A DNA stretch of 64,000 nt from Micropruina sp. (GCA_016711205.1 JADJTM010000003.1:310001-374000), one strand, 5' to 3'. Shown: positions 45,356 through 53,823, counted from the first letter of the stretch. Made by a program: numbers and translations. Notes: generated by a model from the sequence alone, not told the origin.

Positions 45356-46843
45356 TCATGGGGGCACTGCTGAACGGCTTTGCTGAATGTCTCGGGCTGT
45401 TTCGTATTCGGTGCGCCAACGTCGCCGCTCCGCAACAGCGAGCATCACGACTTCGGCGTAGGTGGAGTGGTCGCCCTCGATCGGTTCCCAGATGAATCGT
45501 GCATGCCCATCGGCGGCCGGCACGCCCGCGGCCAGTCGTTCGGTTTCGGGGGCGATGATGCCGGCCGACTCAAGGGCGGCTCTGACCACCTCTGCCCGGT
45601 CGGCGCGATGCCTGGCGAGCGTCTTGGAGGACCATTTGCGCGACACCAGCACGCGGCGGCCGCCCAGGCCGAGGTGTTCACGCCGGTGTGCCTTGCCGGC
45701 GCAGAAGCCGGGTGCCAAGCCGGGGCCGGCGTGGTGAGGCTGGATGCCGTAGCGCAGCCAGTTGGCGCAGCGTTCGGAGCAGGGTAGGTACCGCAGTTCG
45801 CGGTGCAGCCGGTCGACGTGCGACTGGTGTCGGTGGTCCTGGTCGTCGTCGTGAGTGGCTGCGACGTCCTTAGTGATGTATTTGGTCAGGTAGCGGATGG
45901 CCCTCTCTGCGTCAGGCTGGCCGCGCACGATGCCTTGAATGTCGATCTGGGCACCGAACCGCATCACGTGCGCCGGCCGCGCATCGGGAGTGTTGTCGAT
46001 GGCGTCCAGCGCTTCGTCCCAGGAAGGCAGCACTTCACCGGTCATCGGGTCGGCGTAGTCGGTGCCGGTCCACCGCGGCAGCTTGTCGGTGTACACCGCC
46101 TGGTCGAAGGCTGGCCACCACACCTGCAGATAGGTGGCGGCCGCCACTTGGCGCAGCACCTTGCGCGGAATAGCGCCCCGGATCGCAGCGTGCAGATGCG
46201 GAGCGAGCCGGCGCTGCGGTTCCACCGCGGAGAAGTACTGCACATCGAACCCGGCTGCGCGGCGCAGCGTCTTCCAGAACTGATCGAGCAGCCGCGGGAA
46301 CAGAATGGCGTCCAACGCGGCCCGGCGGTAGTTGTAGCTGGCAGGGCTCGTCGGTGCTCCGTCTTGGATCGCGCCATACGAGGGCAAGGTCAGGGTGACG
46401 AACATGGAAGGCCGATGCTCCCTGCCGTCCTTACCGCTGAACACGACCCCGACCGTCCGGTTGCTCATCGGGACGTGCGGCAGGTCAGGCATGTCCTGGC
46501 GGCGCCTGGTCGACCGGATACGCCGGCCCTCGTTGATACCAGCGGTATCAGGAGTCTCAGGCTCGTCGCTGGTAACGCTGGCATGCCCGGGGTCGACTGC
46601 CGCTTCGGGTTCGTCGGCGCGATGCCAGCCCTCGGCGCACTGCTGCATCCGCAGTCGGCGGGCCTTGCCAGCGCAGGCTGGGCATACCGCTTCTCGGGTC
46701 GAGCCGCACGCCAGCGCCACCCGGGACACCTTGCCAGTGTCGCGATCCGTGACGCGTCGCAGCAACGGCCGCGCGCACACACCTTCGGCTTCTGCCAACT
46801 CCTTCGCCATGACCGCGGTAATCCGACTGACTGTGGTGAGCAT
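45356..46843 (-). CDS. rep: RepSA-like rolling-circle replication initiator
   Basis: 495 residues from the ATG at 46843, which shares a base with the stop of the upstream 24-codon frame. Rolling-circle motifs: FVTLTLP (I, about 148-154), the HUH pair HLHAA (II, 216-220) and YLTKYITKDV (III, about 318-327) with two candidate nicking tyrosines. An N-terminal Cys cluster (CGST...CPAC...CAEGW, 46-74) may bind zinc. It should nick and relax the excised circle so that it replicates before transfer. Confidence 0.9.
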   Translation of the reverse strand: MLTTVSRITAVMAKELAEAEGVCARPLLRRVTDRDTGKVSRVALACGSTREAVCPACAGKARRLRMQQCAEGWHRADEPEAAVDPGHASVTSDEPETPDTAGINEGRRIRSTRRRQDMPDLPHVPMSNRTVGVVFSGKDGREHRPSMFVTLTLPSYGAIQDGAPTSPASYNYRRAALDAILFPRLLDQFWKTLRRAAGFDVQYFSAVEPQRRLAPHLHAAIRGAIPRKVLRQVAAATYLQVWWPAFDQAVYTDKLPRWTGTDYADPMTGEVLPSWDEALDAIDNTPDARPAHVMRFGAQIDIQGIVRGQPDAERAIRYLTKYITKDVAATHDDDQDHRHQSHVDRLHRELRYLPCSERCANWLRYGIQPHHAGPGLAPGFCAGKAHRREHLGLGGRRVLVSRKWSSKTLARHRADRAEVVRAALESAGIIAPETERLAAGVPAADGHARFIWEPIEGDHSTYAEVVMLAVAERRRWRTEYETARDIQQSRSAVPP

Positions 46844-46917
46844 CACGCCACCCCTCGGAGTTGCTGGGCACGTGCCTGCCGGAACCGCAGCAATCCATCC
46901 ACTTCCTCGAACGTCAT
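46843..46917 (-). CDS. 24-residue peptide coupled between translocase and rep
   Basis: The ATG overlaps the translocase stop (ATGA) and the stop overlaps the rep start (TGATG). The peptide MTFEEVDGLLRFRQARAQQL plus RGVA is charged and helical. Overlap at both ends strongly suggests it is translated, either as a coupling device that carries ribosomes to rep or as a small functional protein. Too short for usual gene finders. Confidence 0.6.
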   Translation of the reverse strand: MTFEEVDGLLRFRQARAQQLRGVA

Positions 46918-48347
46918 GCTGCTTCCTCCTGCCCACGGACTCGGCCACGGCTCTGGCGCTGCGGCTTCTCGGCCGGCGTCGGGACGACGATTGGCACCTG
47001 TCGCGGTGCGGAATGCGAGCTCGCGATCAGCCGGATCAAGGCGTCGGTTACGTATGCGGCGCGGAACCGCACGACCTCGCCGTCCTCAGCGACGGCAAAC
47101 CCGACACCAGGGGTCGAGCGGTCGATGTGGTGGGCTTCGGCACCGCGGCGGCGGGCACCTTCACCGAGCACCATGTCCACTTCGGCCGCTTCATCCAGCC
47201 GCAACGTGATCTTCTGGGGGAACATGTGTCGCATGCCGATGGTCTCCTTGCGCGGATCCTGCACGAAGGCGAAGACGTAGAGGCCGACGGCGCGGCCGAC
47301 TGCGAGAATCCTGCGAAGCGCTCCGTCGATCCGCCGTAGCAGCTCGCGATCTGTCTCGTAGGCGACGAGCACCGCCAGCTCGTCGATCAGCACGATCACC
47401 AATGGATCGGCTGTTGTGGGTTGGTGCTGCCGCACGACACCGGCCAGCCTGCTGGCGCGTGCTTCGCAGGCGGCCGCGGCATCCTCGAGCATGACCGCTG
47501 CTTGTGCTGAGGTGCGGGCCAGACGGGTGAATAGTGCCGCACCCATAGAGAGCTCCATTGAGCCCTTCAGGTCGGCGCCGTGCAACTCCACCAGGCCGGA
47601 GTGAATGTTGGGCGCCTGGCCGAGGATGACGTTCCACATCACCGACGCCTTGCCTGCGCCGGTCACGCCAACCGTGAGGGTCGACACCCGCAGATCTAGC
47701 CGGAACGGATCACCTGATTCGGCCTTGCCGACGAGCACAGACTCGATCGGACAGCTGGAAGAAAGAGGGTTCGGCCCGACAAAGTCGACCAGGCCGGCCA
47801 AGCTGTCGCGATAGGACCACTGCAGCCGGCACCCCGTCCGCCGCTCATTGGGCAACACCCGTAACGCGCGGGCATCGACCGCAGTCCTGAGCCGGTCGGT
47901 CACCGCCTCCAGATCGGCCACCGTTTGGCCGGCCACAAGGCCAACCGTTGCGGTGAGATTCCCTTGTCGATCCCAGCGGGGCCGGCCCAGACCGGGGATG
48001 ATCCGACGAACCTCCCCGGTGGTGCGGTCGGTGCGGACCAGGCCTGACGCCTCCATCAAGGCGGGCCACACCCGGCGCAGTCGTCGCCGAATCCGGCCCC
48101 GCCGCAAGGGATCAGCCACCAATCGGCCGAACGACATTGGCCCCAGCCGGCACCAGAGTGCCAAGCCGAACAGGACGGCCAGGACGCTCCACAGCGGTGC
48201 CAACTCCAAGCCGGACGGCCAATAGACAAGCCCGACGCCGACCAGGCCCAGCACCGCGGCAGGGTGCCGGCGTAGCAGCCGACCGAAGCCGCCCACCCAC
48301 CAGGCGGCTTCCCGCCGAACCGCCAGGGAGGCCCTGGTCACGATCAA
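46914..48347 (-). CDS. tra: FtsK/SpoIIIE-type DNA translocase (AICE conjugation protein)
   Basis: 477 residues. Two membrane helices (about 32-66) anchor a cytosolic motor. P-loop GVTGAGKAS (227-235) and Walker B LVIVLIDEL (316-324) are present; the residue after the P-loop lysine is Ala where FtsK has Ser/Thr, and AICE translocases often carry Gly there. FVQDPRKETIGMRHMFPQKITLRLD matches the family. It would pump double-stranded DNA between mycelial or paired cells. Start is TTG at 48347 overlapping the upstream stop, or GTG at 48341. Confidence 0.9.
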   Translation of the reverse strand: MIVTRASLAVRREAAWWVGGFGRLLRRHPAAVLGLVGVGLVYWPSGLELAPLWSVLAVLFGLALWCRLGPMSFGRLVADPLRRGRIRRRLRRVWPALMEASGLVRTDRTTGEVRRIIPGLGRPRWDRQGNLTATVGLVAGQTVADLEAVTDRLRTAVDARALRVLPNERRTGCRLQWSYRDSLAGLVDFVGPNPLSSSCPIESVLVGKAESGDPFRLDLRVSTLTVGVTGAGKASVMWNVILGQAPNIHSGLVELHGADLKGSMELSMGAALFTRLARTSAQAAVMLEDAAAACEARASRLAGVVRQHQPTTADPLVIVLIDELAVLVAYETDRELLRRIDGALRRILAVGRAVGLYVFAFVQDPRKETIGMRHMFPQKITLRLDEAAEVDMVLGEGARRRGAEAHHIDRSTPGVGFAVAEDGEVVRFRAAYVTDALIRLIASSHSAPRQVPIVVPTPAEKPQRQSRGRVRGQEEAA

Positions 48348-48745
48348 GCCGCTTTGCCGTCGCGGCGGTCAACGTCGGCCAGGCCAGTTGCCCGCAGCGA
48401 GTAGGCGATCCGGGCGCGCCCGTTACCGACCTCCTTCAGATACGGCGTCACCAACAGACCTTCCAGCCGTGCGGGACGCACCGGCACACCGTCCACCTGC
48501 GCCGGAGGGACCGGCTGCACCGCCGCCGAAATCTTCACCTTGAACGTCCGCTCCCGTGCGTCGGCGTCGAAATCCATGACGTCCACCACCCACACCGGCA
48601 GCCCGGAGTCCTTGTCCCGCGCTTGCACCCGGTTCTCCCGTGACGACGCATCGAAATCCACCAACGGAGCTACGGCACCCACAATCCCCACCCCGTGAGG
48701 GAAAACATCCTCGAACCTCACCGGGAACGGTCCCTGAACGCCCAT
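48344..48745 (-). CDS. SCO3933-like AICE regulatory protein
   Basis: 133 residues from the ATG at 48745, eight bases after AAAGG; a GTG nine bases upstream is poorly spaced. MGVQGPFPVRFEDVFPHGVGIVGAVAPLVDFDASSRENRVQARDKDSGLPVWVVDVMDFD is the conserved block found upstream of FtsK genes in AICE. The family is called a plasmid replication/excision activator or SCO3933-type regulator, with little direct evidence. It heads the leftward operon and is divergent from the XRE gene. Confidence 0.82.
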   Translation of the reverse strand: MGVQGPFPVRFEDVFPHGVGIVGAVAPLVDFDASSRENRVQARDKDSGLPVWVVDVMDFDADARERTFKVKISAAVQPVPPAQVDGVPVRPARLEGLLVTPYLKEVGNGRARIAYSLRATGLADVDRRDGKAA

Positions 48746-48829
48746 GATCTGCACCTTTCGTTAGGCCCTGGCTCGGAAACTTCCGATGCAACCAGCGAAC
48801 GGCCCGACGAACGCGTTCGGAAGGTGGCA

Positions 48830-48865
48830 CCTCGTAGCCCGGCACTGCTACGGGCTGCTACGAGG
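48830..48865. promoter_or_regulatory. dyad in the divergent control region of the element
   Basis: CCTCGTAGC (48830-48838) and GCTACGAGG (48857-48865) form a perfect 9-bp inverted repeat; GTAGCCCG and CGGGCTGCTAC inside add an overlapping dyad. It lies between the SCO3933-like gene and the XRE gene, 78 bp from the XRE start, and is the likely operator of the element's own switch. Confidence 0.6.
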
Positions 48866-48942
48866 CACTTCCTGTCGAATGTCAGTCCGGTAGGGCATCA
48901 TTCTTTGCAACGGATGGGGCGGCATGCATCTGGAGGTCACCG

Positions 48943-50025
48943 ATGACGCACAACCCGATTCGAGCGGCGCGAGCCGCCCGTGGCTGGTCGCAAGCTCGAC
49001 TGATCTCTGAGCTCGTCCGTGCTGCAAACGCTCACGGCGTGGCATTGATGAACACTGCGTCACTTCGTGTCGCCCTCTCGCGATGGGAGAACGGTCACGT
49101 CCAACCGGCTGGTGACCACCGACAGCTATTGCAAACGGTGCTCGGCATCGAACTCACCGGCCCCGATGGGGATGACGAGGCCGAGTTTTCAGTACAGCCT
49201 CTGACGATGCCGCAGTTGGAAAGTCAAGCCGAGATCCTCGACGCGATCCGTCGCTCTGATCGCTTGGGCTGCGCATTAATGACGAATCCTCAGCTGAACA
49301 CCTATTCCATGGGATTGCGTGCGAGTCTGCGGGCGGGGGGACCGTTGGACGTCCGGCTTCGGCTCGCCTCACTACTCGCGGACGCCGATTCCCTCATCGC
49401 ATGGCAGCTACTCGATCTTGGCCACCCTGGCGTGGCATTTGCTCGCTATGAAGATGCCGAGCGCTACGCGACCATGGCCGAGGACGCCCAACTGACCGCT
49501 CACGCCCGCTCTGGTCAGGCTGTGACGCTGATTGACCTCGGACGCTTCGCGGAGGCCTATTCTCTGATGCGAGTAACTCGACGGCAGGCGGATGGGAAGG
49601 TCACTCCGTTGTTCTCGGCCTGGCTGAGCGCCGCCACCGCTGAGACAGCCGCAGCCGCTGGCTACGGTGCTGCATGCCGTGACTCGCTGCGTCGAGCTTT
49701 CGACGAGCTTCCCGCGGATGATCGACCCGAGCCGTCGCTCCCTTTCATCACGCTCACTCGAACGCACCTGCAGCGATGGGCCGGACACGCGCTCAGCCTG
49801 TTGGGAGAGCGAGATGCACTCGACATTCTCGGACAGGCGGCGGACACCATGCCATCGGACTTCATTAGGGCTAGGGGCAGCCTTCACACGGACCTAGCCA
49901 GGTGCCACGCGTTGCTTGGACACAGCACCGACGCCGCCCGGGAGCAAATCGTCGCGCTCGAGCTTGTCAGGACGAGCGGATCGCGGCGGCAGCGCCGTCG
50001 CCTAGCCGAGCTGAGGGCCGCCTAA
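48943..50025 (+). CDS. XRE-family regulator with TPR-like domain
   Basis: 360 residues. An N-terminal helix-turn-helix (IRAARAARGWSQARLISELVR, then SLRVALSRWENGHVQPAGDHRQLLQTVLG) is followed by a helical TPR-like sensor region. This is the typical AICE repressor class whose C-terminal helices may sense a signal or partner. CTGGAGGTCACC gives a ribosome site. The stop overlaps the convergent Nudix stop by 4 bp. Confidence 0.88.
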   Translation: MTHNPIRAARAARGWSQARLISELVRAANAHGVALMNTASLRVALSRWENGHVQPAGDHRQLLQTVLGIELTGPDGDDEAEFSVQPLTMPQLESQAEILDAIRRSDRLGCALMTNPQLNTYSMGLRASLRAGGPLDVRLRLASLLADADSLIAWQLLDLGHPGVAFARYEDAERYATMAEDAQLTAHARSGQAVTLIDLGRFAEAYSLMRVTRRQADGKVTPLFSAWLSAATAETAAAAGYGAACRDSLRRAFDELPADDRPEPSLPFITLTRTHLQRWAGHALSLLGERDALDILGQAADTMPSDFIRARGSLHTDLARCHALLGHSTDAAREQIVALELVRTSGSRRQRRRLAELRAA

Positions 50026-50588
50026 CTCCGCGCGAGCAAGTACAGCAAGGTCACGAGTGAACCGGCACCGAGTATTTGTCCGCTGGACGCCATCGCGAGG
50101 ACCTCGCTCAACGGGGTCCAACGCCGAATCCCTGTCTCCTCAGAATCCGTTGTGGTGCTGACCTGAATAGCGTCGCGACTCATGAATACTTCGTGGGGGC
50201 TATCGACCATGCCTATAGCCGGCTGAAACGACAACAGGAACTCGGTCGACTGTGGTTCCCACCCCGTCTCCTCCCGAGCTTCACGAACCGCAGCTGCTGA
50301 CGCGTCTTCGTCCGGATCGACAATTCCACCAGGAAGCTCCCAGCCCCACTCATCAGTGACGAACCGGTGTTTCCACAGCAGCAGTACCTCATCGGCGTCG
50401 TTGACCAGGGCGACCAGGGCCACACGTTGCAACCGGACCACGTGATGCTCGAAACGCTCTCCGCCAGGAGGCTGCACATCAACCTTCATCAGCCGAACCC
50501 AAGGACTCTCGTACAGCGCACGCTCTCCATACGTGACCCAACGTCCAGACTCGGCCTCGTCCTGCGCGCCACCGTCATGCTCGCTCAC
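50022..50588 (-). CDS. Nudix protein, Pif-like (pSAM2 immunity factor type)
   Basis: 188 residues from a GTG at 50588; an upstream start at 50651 is possible and neither has a clear ribosome site. Nudix box GGIVDPDEDASAAAV then REAREETGW is intact. In pSAM2 the Nudix protein Pif blocks redundant transfer between element-bearing cells, and AICE commonly carry a Nudix gene beside the regulator, as here. The immunity role is inferred from family and position; housekeeping ADP-sugar hydrolysis is the alternative. Confidence 0.8.
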   Translation of the reverse strand: MSEHDGGAQDEAESGRWVTYGERALYESPWVRLMKVDVQPPGGERFEHHVVRLQRVALVALVNDADEVLLLWKHRFVTDEWGWELPGGIVDPDEDASAAAVREAREETGWEPQSTEFLLSFQPAIGMVDSPHEVFMSRDAIQVSTTTDSEETGIRRWTPLSEVLAMASSGQILGAGSLVTLLYLLARS

Positions 50589-50725
50589 ATGCGTCAGGCT
50601 AGCGGCCGCCGGTGACCTGTTTCGCTGGTGAATCTGGCTCTTCAAGATCAAGGCGCGGCTTCGCCGCGGCGCTGCGGTCCGTGTCCTCGCTCGCTAGCGC
50701 TCGCTGCGGGCCGGTCCTCGCTTCC

Positions 50726-51247
50726 TTAAGCGCGACGAGGAAGGAGCGGCTCACAGTCCTGGATTCCTTGAGGAAGGCCAACCCGCATCATGAAGCGACC
50801 GAATGCCTGCGCCAACGCTTCGCGATATGGACTCAGCAACTCGAGTCGATCACACGCCCGAGCATCTTCCTTGGGGATACTAAAGAGACGTCGAAAATTG
50901 ACTAGAGTCCAGTCGTCGTGAGCGCCAGGAAGTGGCGGGAGGAGGAAATCAGCAATCGATTGCCCACGAACAAGATTGGTGCGGTATGCCTCCTGATTCA
51001 ACTGCTGGTGCTGTGCGGCCAGGCGTGAGTAGGGAAGGGCGACCGCGACAAGCAGATGCGTTTGCACCTTCTTCTCAATGTCGCACGACTGGGTTAGGAC
51101 AACAAGATCAAGAGGAGCCAGGATCAATTCCCAGTCAGCCCCTTGCTTCGTAGGGATCGGAACCGAATAGTTTCTGATCAAGTCCCCTTGACTCAAATTT
51201 GAGGGCGATCTATTGAGCCAAATGGGAGCACTCAGACGCTCGACCAT
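50726..51247 (-). CDS. cargo protein with TQSCDI motif, unknown function
   Basis: 173 residues from the ATG at 51247. Notable sequence: LSQGDLIRNYSVPIP, APLDLVVLTQSCDIEKKVQTHLLVAVAL, IADFLLPPLPGAHDDWTLVNFRRLFSIP and LLSPYREALAQAFGRFMMRVGLP. I recall widely scattered proteins sharing the (S/T)QSCD and YREHLSQAFARFFMRVGLP pattern with no assigned role. The start overlaps the upstream membrane-protein gene by 16 bp, so the two are coupled. Base composition is clearly lower in G+C than the chromosome. Last gene of a three-gene operon. Confidence 0.7.
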   Translation of the reverse strand: MVERLSAPIWLNRSPSNLSQGDLIRNYSVPIPTKQGADWELILAPLDLVVLTQSCDIEKKVQTHLLVAVALPYSRLAAQHQQLNQEAYRTNLVRGQSIADFLLPPLPGAHDDWTLVNFRRLFSIPKEDARACDRLELLSPYREALAQAFGRFMMRVGLPQGIQDCEPLLPRRA

Positions 51248-51615
51248 GAATCCTCGCTTGGTCGATACAGATCCAAGATTTCCTGATCCGTGGCCACGCG
51301 CACGTTGGGCCGAATTGATGGCCCGGTGAGAAGAAGGTCTACGTTTATGTCCGCGACATCGTGCGCCCAAACTTCGTCGGCCACATCAACCGGAGTGGGC
51401 TGACGCGCCGGCTCGTGTCGAAGCCTTTCCAGAATACGGTCAGCATCCCCGGCCGAACCGGCCTGACTGCTGGCTGTTGTGCGACCGGTCACAGAGACGT
51501 AATGCACGGGAGCGTAGCCAGCCTGAACGACCCCCGCAAGGCCGCCAATTCCCACGACCAAGCCTGAAAGCAGTGCTAACGAGCTCGGCGCTGTCGAGAG
51601 TTCCGTCTTAGCCAT
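51232..51615 (-). CDS. small membrane protein of the cargo operon
   Basis: 127 residues. One membrane helix (SLALLSGLVVGIGGLAGVVQAGY, about 12-34) and a soluble tail with DADRILERLRHEP, VADEVWAHDVADINVDLLLTGPSIRPNV and DQEILDLYRPSED. Overlaps its upstream gene by 8 bp and its downstream gene by 16 bp. The tail looks like a domain that contacts a partner; no family recognised. Confidence 0.65.
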   Translation of the reverse strand: MAKTELSTAPSSLALLSGLVVGIGGLAGVVQAGYAPVHYVSVTGRTTASSQAGSAGDADRILERLRHEPARQPTPVDVADEVWAHDVADINVDLLLTGPSIRPNVRVATDQEILDLYRPSEDSWSSV

Positions 51616-52366
51616 CTACGAAAAGCCTTCGTGCGGAGTCTGTGATCTTGTCTTCGAACTCGCGATTTTCCTCGTTTTTCAACTCATCCGCCTGCGCAAG
51701 TGCCTGTTTCAGGCTAGCCCGTTGTAGCTGCTGCCCAAAGTCGAGGTCGAGCAAGAAGTGATTTCCTGGCCGCTCGTCAGGCTCAAGTGACGCGAAGACG
51801 ACTCGACATGTCCGACCTTCATCGAGGACTGTCTCGACCTGTGACATGAATGAACGAAAAGGCTTGTTGCCGCCGCCAGCGGTGACTACGGGTGTGGTGA
51901 AGTACTCGTCTGTGTCCACCGGACCTTCAGGCAGAATCACTCGATTAATATATCGGATTGACACCCCGGAGAAACGCGGAGAATCACCGTAAATACGAGA
52001 TGTGCGCGCAGCGAGATCAACGACGCGCTCGCGCAGCTCATTCCAACTCGTGTACGGAGCACGCACACCAGCAGCGATAATACGATCGCTCAAGATCGCA
52101 AAGCGCCGAAACTGATTGTCCTTGAATAGAAAGCGGGTTGCACCCTGTTGGATTTTCACACCCGTACCGCTCGTGCCCTCCGCGCCCACAGTGGCACTAA
52201 GCTCTTGCTGTTGTTCTGGGCTCGTTGGATACGTCGACTCGATGGCCGCGAAGGCCAGCCCTGGGGTAGCTACGGTCCATGGGACGGGTTCGGCTAGTCG
52301 TAGCTGCACTATCGCCTCTTCGATGGGCGGCCGCTCATACGCAGGAACCGCTTTGTAGCCAGTCAT
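51608..52366 (-). CDS. TIGR04255-family protein
   Basis: 252 residues. YERPPIEEAIVQLRL at the start, FLFKDNQFRRFAILSDRIIAAGVRAPYTSWNELRERV in the middle and FSGVSIRYINRVILP match the sporadically distributed TIGR04255 family. Its function is unknown; it is patchy and often on mobile DNA. AAAGGCG lies before the ATG. First gene of a three-gene operon in which every junction overlaps. No catalytic motif is evident. Confidence 0.8.
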   Translation of the reverse strand: MTGYKAVPAYERPPIEEAIVQLRLAEPVPWTVATPGLAFAAIESTYPTSPEQQQELSATVGAEGTSGTGVKIQQGATRFLFKDNQFRRFAILSDRIIAAGVRAPYTSWNELRERVVDLAARTSRIYGDSPRFSGVSIRYINRVILPEGPVDTDEYFTTPVVTAGGGNKPFRSFMSQVETVLDEGRTCRVVFASLEPDERPGNHFLLDLDFGQQLQRASLKQALAQADELKNEENREFEDKITDSARRLFVDG

Positions 52367-52541
52367 CAGCGCCTTTCGCTCTCAGGCAAGGCTACCTGTT
52401 CACCCGCGATCCGCCGGCTCGGAGCGCCGTTATCGCCGCCAACGAGTCTGCTTGGACTACCGTGGGGGCAGGTACTCACCCCCCCAACCTTGGACCATTG
52501 CCATGCGACAGCGGGATCATCCCGTCGATGGCGAAGCTGCG

Positions 52542-53639
52542 CTAGCGCTCATCGCCCGCTTCCGCGGCACGCTGGCGCCTAATCAAAGTCAGGACATACG
52601 GGGCAATGCTCAAAGGAAAGTCTAGGAATCCAAGCGCGTCTTGAAGTTGCGGGGAAGTGCAGTACACGGCCCAGAAGGCCAAAACCACCATGGTTGCGCC
52701 TGCTACATCGCCAAACCATTCCTTGTTGTCTGAAGCGCGGAGTTCGACACCCGCGGTTGCGGCCACAAGAACGGCGCTTCCCACGAAATCAGCCGGAGCT
52801 ACGGATGAATGGAGTGGTTGGTCATCCGCTGCCCACGTGGCCTCAAGAGCTTCAAAAGCGAGTACGACGTTGAGGTTGGCAGTGCTCTTGGCGATGGAGG
52901 CCAGGGCGGTCTCGCTGATGGCCGGCCAGTTGAGGTTGGCAGTGCTCTTGGCGATGGAGGCCAGGGCGGTCTCGCTGATGGCCGGCCAGTTGAGGTTGGC
53001 AGTGCTCTTGGCGATGGAGGCCAGGGCGGTCTCGCTGATGGCCGGCCAGTTGAGGTTGGCAGTGCTCTTGGCGATGGAGGCCAGGGCGGCGTCATTTATG
53101 GCCGGCCAGTTGAGGTTGGCAGTGCTCTTGGCGATGGAGGCCAGGGCGGTCTCGCTGATGGCCGGCCAGTTGAGGTTGGCAGTGCTCTTGGCGATGGACG
53201 CCAGGGCGGCGTCATTTATGGCCGGCCAGTTGAGGTTGGCAGTGCTCTTGGCGATGGACGCCAGGGCGGCGTCATTTATGGCCGGCCAGTTGAGGTTGGC
53301 AGTGCTCTTGGCGATGGACGCCAGGGCGGCGTCATTTATGGCCGGCCAGTTGAGGTTGGCAGTGCTCTTCGCCATCGCCGCCAGGGCGGCGTCATTTATG
53401 GCCGGCCAGTTGAGGTTGGCAGTGCTCTTCGCCATCGCCGCCAGAGCGGCGTCATTTATGGCCGGCCAGCTGACCCCGACCCCGGCAGCGCTCTTGGCCA
53501 CGAACTCTTGAGCGACCGCCGGATGATCTTCTCCCGCTGTGTCCTGATGCTGATAGCAATATGGACTCCCTGACCGTCGGCAGCGGCTCCCTGTCTGGGT
53601 CAGTGCCGCGCATCGATTGGGTCGAACGGGCAAGTTCAT
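52542..53639 (-). CDS. zinc-motif, ten-repeat, two-helix membrane protein
   Basis: 365 residues from the ATG at 53639 (GGGAGG upstream). Residues 1-32 hold a CxxxTxxGxxC...YCYQH motif (RCAALTQTGSRCRRSGSPYCYQHQ), a small zinc-binding element. Ten 20-residue units (about 57-256) follow, of the form NDAALASIAKSTANLNWPAI or SETALASIAKSTANLNWPAI. The C-terminal 110 residues contain hydrophobic stretches (FVGSAVLVAATAGVEL, GATMVVLAFWAVYC, FPLSIAPYVLTLI) that predict two or more membrane helices. The repeats should form an elongated helical rod. Same strand as the TIGR04255 operon, 175 bp upstream of it, last gene before attR. Confidence 0.75.
   Translation of the reverse strand: MNLPVRPNRCAALTQTGSRCRRSGSPYCYQHQDTAGEDHPAVAQEFVAKSAAGVGVSWPAINDAALAAMAKSTANLNWPAINDAALAAMAKSTANLNWPAINDAALASIAKSTANLNWPAINDAALASIAKSTANLNWPAINDAALASIAKSTANLNWPAISETALASIAKSTANLNWPAINDAALASIAKSTANLNWPAISETALASIAKSTANLNWPAISETALASIAKSTANLNWPAISETALASIAKSTANLNVVLAFEALEATWAADDQPLHSSVAPADFVGSAVLVAATAGVELRASDNKEWFGDVAGATMVVLAFWAVYCTSPQLQDALGFLDFPLSIAPYVLTLIRRQRAAEAGDER
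52870..53469. repeat. ten tandem 60-bp repeats
   Basis: Ten in-frame units of exactly 60 bp. Two alternative 13-base blocks (GGTCTCGCTGATG or GGCGTCATTTATG) distinguish SETA and NDAA units. The two units nearest the gene start differ most (GCCATCGCCG instead of GCGATGGA(G/C)G). The others are almost identical, as expected from recent slippage or unequal crossing over. Confidence 0.97.
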
Positions 53640-53823
53640 GGCGGCGCCTCCCATGAGTGGATGGTACTCAGGCAGTTCCAGGTAGCGCGGGGCTTCGCTA
53701 CCCGACCTCCCACTCGACCCACGTGCCCCGTGCGCACCCCCGACGGACAATGTTGAGCGCAGCAAGCCCGACGACGCACATCTTGCACGCCGTGACAAGG
53801 CGGCCTACATCCACCGGCAGTCC

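Noticed and set aside
52870..53469. Regular 60-bp repeats as a CRISPR array
   Set aside because: The repeats are contiguous without unique spacers, in frame and coding; no cas genes adjoin.
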